Source: JAWMQL01 sp033283165
Lineage (GTDB): Bacteria > Pseudomonadota > Gammaproteobacteria > Pseudomonadales > Halieaceae
Reading direction: 5' to 3'
DNA: 64,000 nucleotides
Assembly: GCA_033283165.1 (NCBI GenBank)
Contig: JAWMQL010000001.1
Span: forward strand, 310,001 to 374,000
This document shows positions 1-6,996 of this stretch, in pieces. The translations under genes and the position numbers were made by a program. A model generated the notes under the pieces. The model was not told where the DNA came from. It saw only the letters and a list, made by a program, of their open reading frames with translations, and did not search any database. Within the stretch, counting starts at the first letter, position 1; each line of letters starts with the position of its first letter.

Positions 1-1385
1 ATACTTCACAGGTGGTGGACGCGGTGGCTGTCTTTAAGGCAACTGACGAAGAAGTAAAGTTGGTGCTTGCTGGCCGTTATGACGGTATAGACCTTCCTGG
101 GGACACATGTCGGTACTTGGTTTTGGATAGCTTGCCAAGTGGAACCAGCCTTTACGATAGGTTCTTATGGAGTTCGTTAAACTTATCGGGTGTTCTGCGC
201 TCTTTGATAAGTAGCCGTGTTGTACAAAGCCTCGGTCGTATTTCTCGCGGTATGAGCGACTTTGGTGTAGTTCTGATGCTTGAGAAAGAATATGTGAACT
301 GGCTCTTGGTGCCGCGCAATTTGGCGTCACTACCCCCTTTTGTTCAGAAACAACTTCGCCTAGGGATGGAGGTGTCAGTCGGTTCGGCTTCAATTGAGGA
401 AATGTCTCAAGCGATAGACGCCGTTCTTACTAGAGAAATGGGTTGGTCTGGTTTCTATGAACGCTTTATGGATGATTGCGATGTAGAGGATTTTGGTGAG
501 GACTTAGATATATTGCGAGAGTTTGCACTCCTGGAAACTAAGTTTGCACGGCTGTATTGGGAACGTGACTACACCAAAGCTGCCTCAGTACTTCAAAAGG
601 GTCTTGATAAGGCGCTGGATTATAGTGCCAATTTAGGTGCGTGGTATTGCCTTTGGATTGGCTATTGTCTAGAGCAGCTTGGGGATCCGACACATGAAGA
701 AATGTACAAAAGAGCCTATGGTCTTTCCAAAGCCACGCCCAAACATTTAGCTTTAATCCACGACTATAGCGATCAACCTGTCACTGATCAGGTTTCTAAC
801 GTTGTCGACCAATTCGGGATAGCGAAAGGGTCCCAGGTTGTAGCTCCGCAAAAATTACATGAAAACCTGAAGCACCTTGATGGCGGAGGAAGTGTCGCCC
901 AAATTGAGGAAGCGATTAGATGTTTAGGTCAATTATTGGGATTGGACTCATCGAGACCTGATAAGGAATTTGGGACGGGGCCAGATAATCTTTGGATGCT
1001 AAATGGAGTTGCATTTGCTCTTGAAGCCAAAACAGCGAAAGACGCGGATGTCCCATACTCAAAGAAGTATGTTGGGCAGTTGGTACAGCACGTGAACTGG
1101 GTGGCTGACACTCATGATCCAGATCAGGTCATTCCTGCGTTCATAGGGCCAAAAATCAAAGCCCATCACGCTGCTAGTCCTTCAGATGAGATACTAGTTG
1201 CTGAACTGGCTGAACTGGAATCGCTGAGTAATATTCTTTGCGCTGCATACGAAGATATAGCAGCCCAAGCAATGCCTATTTCGCTGCCCCAAACAGTGGA
1301 TGAGGTATTCCGTGATAGGGGATTAGTTTGGCCCGACGTAATGGACAAACTTTCATTCGTTTGTCTCAAAGATATCCAGGACTGA
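1..1385 (+). CDS. C-terminal part of a helicase-nuclease fusion (5' end outside window)
   Basis: The frame is open to the left window edge, so only the C-terminal ~460 residues are seen. The start resembles the second RecA-like lobe of XPD/DinG-type (Helicase_C_2) SF2 helicases: AGRYDGIDLPGD (motif V) and then QSLGRISRG (motif VI, arginine finger). A helical, TPR-like stretch follows at about residues 170-240. The last ~150 residues carry GPDNLW, then LEAKTA about 12 residues later, the spacing of a PD-(D/E)xK nuclease core. Helicase plus nuclease next to an island attachment site suggests a phage-defence or DNA-processing protein. Base composition is visibly AT-richer than the rest of the window, which supports recent acquisition. 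The helicase call is fairly secure, the nuclease call is moderate, and the system name cannot be given without the upstream genes. Confidence 0.7.
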   Translation, partial: TSQVVDAVAVFKATDEEVKLVLAGRYDGIDLPGDTCRYLVLDSLPSGTSLYDRFLWSSLNLSGVLRSLISSRVVQSLGRISRGMSDFGVVLMLEKEYVNWLLVPRNLASLPPFVQKQLRLGMEVSVGSASIEEMSQAIDAVLTREMGWSGFYERFMDDCDVEDFGEDLDILREFALLETKFARLYWERDYTKAASVLQKGLDKALDYSANLGAWYCLWIGYCLEQLGDPTHEEMYKRAYGLSKATPKHLALIHDYSDQPVTDQVSNVVDQFGIAKGSQVVAPQKLHENLKHLDGGGSVAQIEEAIRCLGQLLGLDSSRPDKEFGTGPDNLWMLNGVAFALEAKTAKDADVPYSKKYVGQLVQHVNWVADTHDPDQVIPAFIGPKIKAHHAASPSDEILVAELAELESLSNILCAAYEDIAAQAMPISLPQTVDEVFRDRGLVWPDVMDKLSFVCLKDIQD

Positions 1386-1436
1386 CGTCTGGATATCCCG
1401 TGTCCAAAAAACACGCAAAAACCCCTAAAAAGGGTT
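1371..1436 (+). terminator. Tandem hairpins at the 3' end of the helicase gene
   Basis: A perfect 9-bp inverted repeat (GATATCCAG / CTGGATATC, arms 1371-1379 and 1389-1397) brackets the stop codon. A second small stem, AACCC/GGGTT, lies at 1420-1436. Neither has a long T-run, so termination strength is uncertain. Confidence 0.35.
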
Positions 1437-1516
1437 AGTTTCAGGATTGCGCTTTAGGAGTTAAGTTTCTGATATATAAGGAAAATACGGCGTGTCCGCA
1501 CAATGCTGGCAGTGTT

Positions 1517-1550
1517 GAGGTCAGCGGTTCGATCCCGCTTAGCTCCACCA
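1517..1550 (+). other. 3' end of tRNA-Ala(GGC): probable att site of an integrated island
   Basis: The 34 bp contain the T arm (AGCGG-TTCGATC-CCGCT), the 3' acceptor strand TAGCTCC, discriminator A and CCA. This matches the 3' end of gammaproteobacterial tRNA-Ala(GGC), for example E. coli alaW. No D arm, anticodon arm or 5' acceptor strand lies upstream, so this is not a working tRNA gene. Tyrosine integrases commonly use tRNA 3' ends and leave such a copy at the far island edge. The AT-rich helicase-nuclease gene lies on the island side and the tRNA-type terminator on the chromosomal side. Confidence 0.75.
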
Positions 1551-1560
1551 ATCAACGAAA

Positions 1561-1588
1561 GGCAGTGTCTGCGGTCACTGCCTTTTTT
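1561..1588 (+). terminator. Rho-independent terminator
   Basis: A 7-bp stem GGCAGTG/CACTGCC with an 8-nt loop is followed by six T residues. It sits 10 bp after the tRNA-Ala 3' end and is probably the original terminator of that tRNA gene. Confidence 0.8.
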
Positions 1589-1607
1589 CTTGCACCGCGG
1601 TGTGGCC

Positions 1608-1974
1608 CTAAACCTTCGAGCGCAGCCGCTCAGCCAATTCTGTTTCGTCCACAATCCCTTGGGCGGCCTTCACGATTATGTCGCCTATTTCTTCCGGCTC
1701 GTAGTTCAACGTAATGTCATTCAATACCAGACAGATATCCATTGCGGCGAACGCGGTTCGCTTGTTCGCGTCATGGAACGCGTGACCAACGGCTAGATAG
1801 CAGGCATAACAGGCTGCCAGTTCAAACTCGTCTCGAATCAATCCATAGGAAAGTCGGTTGTCGATGCGCGCAATAATGGCATGAATTGACTTATGCGTAG
1901 CCATGCCCTGCAGTTAATTGGATTCAATGACCGCCTCATGAATTTCGATGACCTCCCCGGCAGAGAGAAATCAT
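1608..1974 (-). pseudogene. Doc/Fic-fold (death-on-curing) toxin, disrupted
   Basis: The open part (98 codons from ATG 1904) has the Fic-type signature HAFHDANKRTAF and the usual Doc C-terminus. Codons upstream of 1904 continue the Doc N-terminus (LSAGEVIEIHEAVIESN), then hit an in-frame TAA at 1916-1914, probably a former glutamate codon. The likely initiator ATG (1974-1972, overlapping the antitoxin stop as in normal TA pairs) is out of frame with that N-terminus by two bases inside a CT repeat. The gene therefore carries one small frameshift and one nonsense change. A short protein from ATG 1904 would keep the Fic motif but lack the first helices. Loss of toxicity is inferred. Confidence 0.7.
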
Positions 1975-1976
1975 CG

Positions 1977-2213
1977 CTACTTGTCTTTAAGGTAGTCCAG
2001 TGTTGGTTTCAGCTTGGAGCGGCGCTTGCGAAGCAACTTCGAAACAGCCCCCTTCTCCGCCGGGGAGAAGGAGATTTTCTCAACGGCGGCAGCGGGGACG
2101 AAATAGCCTATAAGCTGGTCGCGGTTGAGGATGGCGACCGGTTGACCGCCGGCTTTCTCCAGGACTTTTTTGGCATCCCGTAACTCTGTAATGGAATAGG
2201 TTGTGTTCGGTAT
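1977..2213 (-). pseudogene. Phd/YefM-type antitoxin, start codon apparently lost
   Basis: The reading frame encodes TYSITELRDAKKVLEKA and PVAILNRDQLIGYFVP, typical of Phd/YefM/StbD antitoxins that bind DNA through the N-terminus and neutralise the toxin with the C-terminus. The conserved region begins just after ATA at 2213-2211, where relatives have ATG, and no in-frame ATG, GTG or TTG lies near it. The only in-frame ATG is at 2366, which would add ~50 unrelated residues antisense to the neighbouring crotonase remnant. It directly precedes the broken Doc toxin, so the whole TA module looks inactive. A non-standard ATA start cannot be excluded. Confidence 0.6.
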
Positions 2214-2285
2214 TCTTGCATTTGAAACGCAACTGTCGATGGCCTGGTAGCGCTGGTTATTCCGCTTTTTTGGAGAATTTTTACC

Positions 2286-2803
2286 ATGTTTGAGACTCTG
2301 GAGGTAAGCGCCAGCGGTGCCATCGGGCAACTCTGGTTGAACCGACCCCGGCAACTCAACGCGCATTCTGTGCCGGGGCCGATCTTACGGGCTTTCCCAG
2401 GACGGATGATCCGGCGTTTCGCGAAACCGCTGACGTCGGACTTGAAATGGCCGCAGCCGTCGAGGGTATGAGCGCACTGACCATCGCGCGCATTCAGGGG
2501 TGGTGTATCGGTGGGGGTGTGGTGCTGGCCGCAGCCTGCGATCTCAGGGTGGCTGCGCAGGAGGCAGCGTTTTCGATCCCTGAGGTGGATCTCGGTATCG
2601 CGCTTGGCTGGGGTGGTGTTGAACGCCTGGTGCGCGATATCGGGCCGGTGATGGCGACAAAGCGAGAGGTCGACGCCATCGGCGCGCAGATGGTTGGTCT
2701 GGGCCGTATTCGTTCAGATGCAGACAGCCTGCTCGCCGCTTTCCTGGATCCCGAGTGCCGCGCCGCCCGGGAGGCCTACCTGCAACGCTTGGGGTCAGAA
2801 TAG
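2286..2803 (+). pseudogene. Enoyl-CoA hydratase/isomerase (crotonase), deleted remnant
   Basis: The first 26 codons (MFETLEVSASGAIGQLWLNR then LNA) are a normal crotonase N-terminus. The match then jumps, in another frame, to the FCAGADLTG oxyanion loop near 2367 and runs through IQGWCIGGG and CDLRVAA to IGPVMAT near 2660. From there it appears to skip a further ~70 residues to a C-terminus rich in EAYLQRLG. The gene has thus lost an internal segment with a frameshift, and probably a second in-frame segment. It is adjacent to the broken TA module. Confidence 0.7.
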
Positions 2804-2966
2804 CAAGCGGCCACTAAGGTCTACACGGTGTCGAGTTCGCCGGGGAAGTAGGGAATCGCGCATTTATCTTCCCGGCGCCGCTCCGGGTTTACTGGACGAC
2901 GGACTGCTCCGGGGTCGTTTCCCATGCTGGCAGCTTGCGGCGCTGCATAATGCAGTCTTTATAATA

Positions 2967-2986
2967 TATTGAATAATCGGTACAAT
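2967..2986 (+). promoter_or_regulatory. Operator copy 1 of 7
   Basis: TATTGAATAATCGGTACAAT. This belongs to the family described under finding 1. The right part, TACAAT (2981-2986), can act as a -10 box for the SnoaL-like gene, with TTTATA 17 bp upstream. Confidence 0.7.
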
Positions 2987-3180
2987 TAAGATAACGTTGA
3001 CCTGGCGCTTCATCATTGGGCTTTTAGATTGTGCTAGCTGGCCGTCGATGCTCCATGAGGAGAGAACAGTGAGTGAGTTTTAAACATAGTGCATTGACCG
3101 GTCCCGCGGGAAAACCGCTACTGGATGAACGGATCAGCAGAGTTTTCGACCGAAAAAGAACCCTATGCGAGGAGATAGCA

Positions 3181-3579
3181 ATGAGTACCGATTCCAACCT
3201 CAAAACCGCACAGATATTTTTAAATGCACTTAGTGGACACGATCGTGAATCGATGGCGTCCGTTTGCCATCCTGATTTTGTCTGGACAATGGTGCCCAAG
3301 TCCATGGGCTATGATCCCATGGAGGGTGAAGAAGCTATTGATCTGTTGTCTTCTGTGGGGAGCACTGTGTTCAAGCCGGGCAGCTTGTCCAATAAAGTGA
3401 CTCGCTCCGTAGTGGATGATCATAGTGCGGTGCTTGAGGTTAACGTAAAAGGCACGACCGCTGATGGGAAGGCTTATGATAATTGGTATGCGGCCTGGTT
3501 TGAATTCGAAGGCGGGTTGATTCTCAGGTTCTTCGAACACACTGATTCCAAGTACTTGAGTGACCTGATGTCATCTTGA
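3181..3579 (+). CDS. SnoaL-like / NTF2-fold protein
   Basis: 132 residues starting at ATG 3181 behind GAGGAG; a longer frame from 3073 lacks a ribosome site. It has the small alpha+beta-barrel pattern of SnoaL-like proteins: helical N-terminus, PDFVW, then strands ending in the WFEFEGGLILRFFEHTD segment. This fold covers polyketide cyclases, delta-5-3-ketosteroid isomerases and small dehydratases. It is clearly related to the protein at 27054 (same [DF]-[FIV]-W and AWFEFEGGLI/MWFEVSGGLI segments). Operator copy 1 lies ~200 bp upstream. The substrate is unknown; a helper isomerase or cyclase in the catabolic locus is inferred. Confidence 0.7.
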   Translation: MSTDSNLKTAQIFLNALSGHDRESMASVCHPDFVWTMVPKSMGYDPMEGEEAIDLLSSVGSTVFKPGSLSNKVTRSVVDDHSAVLEVNVKGTTADGKAYDNWYAAWFEFEGGLILRFFEHTDSKYLSDLMSS

Positions 3580-3697
3580 GCGGTACTTTTCGTAGTGGAG
3601 TGGAAAGCACATTGGACCACAGATTTGAATAACCAGCGCTAGAGCGAAAAGGCTCGCAGTAGTCTTAATCAGGATCGACTAATTTCTTTTTATTGCT

Positions 3698-3850
3698 TTA
3701 GGAGGAACCGAGCCTGCTCAAGCCACCGTCGATCACTATCGAGGCCCTATTGAAGTAAGTGGCGCCCTCGGCAATGAACTGGCGTGCAGTTTCCAGACCG
3801 ATGCCCGAAGCGGCGCCTGTAATCAGCGCGATGTAATTTTTGAATCTCGT
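3698..3850 (-). pseudogene. Short-chain dehydrogenase, internally deleted remnant
   Basis: Directly after the VOC stop codon the minus strand reads ACG (where ATG would be expected), then the SDR start RFKNYIALITGAASGIG and ARQFIAEGAT. It then jumps in frame to the SDR C-terminus YFNRASIVIDGGLS and a stop. About 190 central residues, including the catalytic S-Y-K, are missing. The N-terminus resembles the SDR genes at 22492 and 23359, so it may be a decayed paralogue. Both the lost start and the deletion make function very unlikely. Confidence 0.8.
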
Positions 3851-4819
3851 CTAAATTTTCTTTCCTGTGTAGTTCAATTCCAAAAGCTCCAGTACCGTGC
3901 CGTCAGGGTCGTAAAAATGCACCGCCCGAGTTTTCCCATGCTCGCTCGCAAGCGTCCTGGGCTTGCTCATGAAGCGAACACCCATGGACAGGCAGTGCTC
4001 ATACAGCTTATCGAGGTCCTCCGTCAGGAAAGCCAGCCTGGGTATGCCCACATGCCAGAGTTTTTCGTAGGGCGTCCCGCAAGCTTTCGGATGCTTCCAT
4101 TCCACCAGGTCTATCGACATGCCGTTGGGACCTGCTTTTGTCTGCAGATTGCAGGCCTCCGCGCTAAATTCGGCATCCAGTCCCATGGCCTCGGAAAGAG
4201 CCTCGGACTGCGGTATGTACTTGCGAACTGTCAGGTTCAGTCCCAGGGTGTCCCGATAGAAGGCGGAGGAGCGATCCAGGTCGGTGCAATTGATAAAGAC
4301 ACAGGGCATACTCAGCACAGCCGGTGTCGCTCGCTTTTCTTTAGGGTAGGGTGACTGACATAGCTGCAAAAGTGTTCCGTCGGGGTCGCGGCAGAAAGCC
4401 AGGCGCACCTTGGTCTCACCGTACTGCAGTGTTTTCGGTGAGCTCAGGAAACGGATGCCTCGGGAAACGAGTAGTTCATATATGGCATCCAGATCATCCA
4501 CCATGCACAAAACCCGTGAAATCCCCACGTGATTGACGGGGCCGTATGGTACTCCCAGCGCCTTTGGTTTTCGGCTTTCACTAAGTTCAATAGCCGTGCC
4601 GGATTCACGGTCCTTGCAGCGGAGGAAATAGATTGCCGCTTCCACGTCACCGGGTGGTAGATCCGACAACTCCCTGGCAATTTCATCATTTTTTTGCTTC
4701 AACTCGGGAGGGACCTCAAAGGTGACTGCCGAGAGACCGAGTTGATCCCTATAAAACTGCACTGAATGCTCGATATTCGTGCAATTGATGTTCACATGGA
4801 AAATATCCGTAATCGCCAT
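3851..4819 (-). CDS. Two-domain VOC (glyoxalase/dioxygenase-fold) protein
   Basis: 322 residues made of two homologous vicinal-oxygen-chelate modules (about 1-145 and 165-322). Each opens with an I.C.NI.HS/DLDRSSxFYRDxLGL pattern, carries a central NHVGISR or WHVGIPR segment and ends in DPDGT-L-(Q/E)L. In the second module the terminal glutamate of the metal site is visible in VLELLE; in the first it is LLQLC, so the first metal site looks altered. The family includes extradiol dioxygenases, glyoxalases and epimerases. It is transcribed divergently from the monooxygenase with operator copy 2 between them. The exact reaction is unknown. Confidence 0.75.
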   Translation of the reverse strand: MAITDIFHVNINCTNIEHSVQFYRDQLGLSAVTFEVPPELKQKNDEIARELSDLPPGDVEAAIYFLRCKDRESGTAIELSESRKPKALGVPYGPVNHVGISRVLCMVDDLDAIYELLVSRGIRFLSSPKTLQYGETKVRLAFCRDPDGTLLQLCQSPYPKEKRATPAVLSMPCVFINCTDLDRSSAFYRDTLGLNLTVRKYIPQSEALSEAMGLDAEFSAEACNLQTKAGPNGMSIDLVEWKHPKACGTPYEKLWHVGIPRLAFLTEDLDKLYEHCLSMGVRFMSKPRTLASEHGKTRAVHFYDPDGTVLELLELNYTGKKI

Positions 4820-4881
4820 ACTTGAGCTCCTTTTGTCTTCGCGTCGGGCAGCTCCCTCAACGAAAAGTTATCATTCAATGC

Positions 4882-4910
4882 TTGACAATATTTTGAACGA
4901 TCGGTACATT
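4882..4910 (+). promoter_or_regulatory. Promoter with embedded operator copy 2 of 7
   Basis: A consensus -35 TTGACA (4882-4887), a 17-bp spacer and a -10 TACATT (4905-4910) give a strong sigma70-type promoter for the monooxygenase gene. Operator TTTTGAACGATCGGTACATT (4891-4910) fills the spacer and -10 box, the arrangement expected for direct repression. The same site could control the divergent VOC gene. Confidence 0.7.
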
Positions 4911-4947
4911 AATGTCAAATATTGCTTGGAAGTCTTTGGAGGCCGTT

Positions 4948-5994
4948 GTGGCGAGAAAGAAATTGAAGTTCGGGATGCTTTTAATCCCCTCTAACCCGGC
5001 GACAGGGAGTGGTAATTTCTCGGACCGAATGGATGAATGTATCAGGCACGCGCAGCTGGCGGAAAAGGCCGGCTTCGACTTCGCCATGGTGCCGGAGCAC
5101 CACCAGGACCGGGGCTTCCTGCCCCAATCACTCCTGCCGACAGCGGCGATTCTGGCAAACACCGAGCGCCTTCGAGTGGGCACTGCCATTGCGATCTCAG
5201 CGTTGAAACATCCCATGACCGTGGTGGAGGAGTTCTTTACCCTGGATCATATGTCGCGGGGACGCGTTATCGCGGGAATCGGCGTGGGCTACCAGCCACA
5301 GGATTTTTCAATGTTCGGCCTGGACGTCAAAGATCGCGTTACCCTGACAGAAGATGTCCTTCAGGCGCTGGATCTGGCCAAAAACAACGACGTGATCGAG
5401 TCCTTCCGGGGGCACCATTACGACTTCGACAATGTGAAGATCATCCCCGGTCCCTACCAGGACGATCTGCCTGTTTTACTGGGTTCCTGGTCTCATACTG
5501 GCGCAAAACTGGCTGGAAGGAATTGCGACGGGCTGTTTATCGATCAAAATCATTACCTTGACCAGGCCTACCGGGCACAAGGACTCGTCGAGTCGTTCAC
5601 CAAAGCGGCGGAAGAGGCGGGCAGGGCACGCACCAAGCCAAAATTGATCCTGAATCGATACGCGGGCATTGGCGATACGCGCGAAGAGGCCCGCGCCGTC
5701 CTTGAGCCGCATGTGATGAAGACCAAACGATACTACTGGCGTAACAAGGCGCGAGATTACGCGCACAACTGGAATAAGGTGGAGTCACCGGATGAATTGC
5801 AGTTCGAGGACTTTCAGGAAAGCTTCCTATGGGGTACGCCGGAGGACTGTATCGAGCAGTTGGAGAAATGGCAGGAAGCTATCGATATGGAAGAGGTCTT
5901 GCTGCTGATGCGCACTGCTTCCGGTCCGACCAATGACGTGGTGGAAGACCAGATGATGCGCTTCGGGCGCGACGTTATTCCGGCATTCAGTTAA
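4948..5994 (+). CDS. LLM-class flavin-dependent monooxygenase (luciferase-like)
   Basis: 348 residues from GTG 4948, preceded by TTGGAGG; an in-frame ATG at 4912 lies inside the promoter and is less likely. The sequence follows the bacterial-luciferase TIM barrel: KLKFGMLL, AEKAGFDFAMVPEHH, RLRVGTAI, HPMTVVEEFFTLDHMSRGR, then IAGIGVGYQPQDF. Such enzymes use reduced FMN or F420 for oxygen insertion or hydride transfer. It is the first gene of an apparent operon with the crotonase at 6024 and perhaps the MFS carrier and malic enzyme. A ring- or ketone-oxidising role in the pathway is inferred. Confidence 0.85.
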   Translation: MARKKLKFGMLLIPSNPATGSGNFSDRMDECIRHAQLAEKAGFDFAMVPEHHQDRGFLPQSLLPTAAILANTERLRVGTAIAISALKHPMTVVEEFFTLDHMSRGRVIAGIGVGYQPQDFSMFGLDVKDRVTLTEDVLQALDLAKNNDVIESFRGHHYDFDNVKIIPGPYQDDLPVLLGSWSHTGAKLAGRNCDGLFIDQNHYLDQAYRAQGLVESFTKAAEEAGRARTKPKLILNRYAGIGDTREEARAVLEPHVMKTKRYYWRNKARDYAHNWNKVESPDELQFEDFQESFLWGTPEDCIEQLEKWQEAIDMEEVLLLMRTASGPTNDVVEDQMMRFGRDVIPAFS

Positions 5995-6023
5995 GCACCA
6001 GGCGATTACTAGGGGAGAACCTT

Positions 6024-6914
6024 ATGGCGAAGGAAGCAGCTTTCAGACCTGGTGACGAATATATCCGAATCAAGGTCGATCGCCCACGAGAGGGCGTCGG
6101 GCGGATCACCCTCGCGATGCCTCAGACTAGAAACGCGCAGGATCCGAGGATGCTGTACGAGATAGACGGCGCGTTCACCGAACTTGGAGTGGACAGCGAG
6201 GTCAAGGTGGTCGTTCTGGCGGCCGAAGGACCGGATTTCTCGTCGGGCCATGATATAAAGGATCTGGCAGGCGACAATCTGAAGATACCCGATCTGCCGG
6301 TAACCACCCAGTCCACTGACAGGGGGAAGACCGGCATCGAGGCGCATATGTCGTTTGAACTGGATGCCTTTATGGGTCTCTGCCTGCGCTGGAGAGACTT
6401 TGAAAAACCGACCATTGCCCAGGTGCAGGGCCGCGCTATCGCGGGTGGCCTGATGCTGGTCTGGCCCTGTGACCTGGTGGTGGCGACCGAGTCAGCCAGT
6501 TTCCGCGATCCGGTGGTGGCTTTTGGCGCCAATGGACATGAATACTTCGTTCATACGTGGGAACTCGGTCATCGTGCAGCCAAGGAATTCCTGTTCACAG
6601 GTGACGCGATTACTGCGCAGGAAGCCAAATCACTGGGTATGGTGAACCATGTGGTGGCTGAAAGTGAACTGGAATCATTCACTCTTGACCTGGCGACACG
6701 CATCGCCACCCGGCCTTCCATCGGCCTGTCCATGGCGAAACGGAGTGTCAATATGTCGCTCGATTTGCAGGGACAGGCACAGGCAGTAAAGAACGCGTTC
6801 TACCTGCACCAACTTTGCCACGCCCAGCACATGGCGGAGCATGGGTTGCTCGTGCAGCCGGACGGTCCCGACGTGGTGCGAAAAGAAATCAAGCGGGATA
6901 CCGCCAGCTTCTAG
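6024..6914 (+). CDS. Crotonase-fold protein lacking both classical catalytic Glu (paralogue A)
   Basis: 296 residues with a ribosome site AGGGGAG. It has the crotonase oxyanion loop (DFSSGHD) and the IAGGL...PCD helix. At the positions of the two general acid/base glutamates of enoyl-CoA hydratase it shows Met (GGLMLVWPCD) and Val (FRDPVVAFG). A distinctive HEYFVHTWELGHR block follows, shared with the protein at 25993. It is therefore probably not a simple hydratase; crotonase-fold C-C hydrolases and decarboxylases also lack these residues. It is 29 bp behind the monooxygenase. Substrate unknown. Confidence 0.85.
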   Translation: MAKEAAFRPGDEYIRIKVDRPREGVGRITLAMPQTRNAQDPRMLYEIDGAFTELGVDSEVKVVVLAAEGPDFSSGHDIKDLAGDNLKIPDLPVTTQSTDRGKTGIEAHMSFELDAFMGLCLRWRDFEKPTIAQVQGRAIAGGLMLVWPCDLVVATESASFRDPVVAFGANGHEYFVHTWELGHRAAKEFLFTGDAITAQEAKSLGMVNHVVAESELESFTLDLATRIATRPSIGLSMAKRSVNMSLDLQGQAQAVKNAFYLHQLCHAQHMAEHGLLVQPDGPDVVRKEIKRDTASF

Positions 6915-6996
6915 CAGGCGGTATGTCGACCAGCCAAGCCTATTATGACGGCCCACAGGACATTGTTTGGACCTCGTCGTCCAGACTGGGTGACTG

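Noticed and set aside
1..1385. Assignment to Hachiman (HamB) or another named defence system
   Set aside because: Only the C-terminal part is visible and no partner gene such as a DUF1837 protein is in the window.
1454..1654. Short frames around the tRNA-Ala 3' end
   Set aside because: They only read through the tRNA remnant and its terminator.
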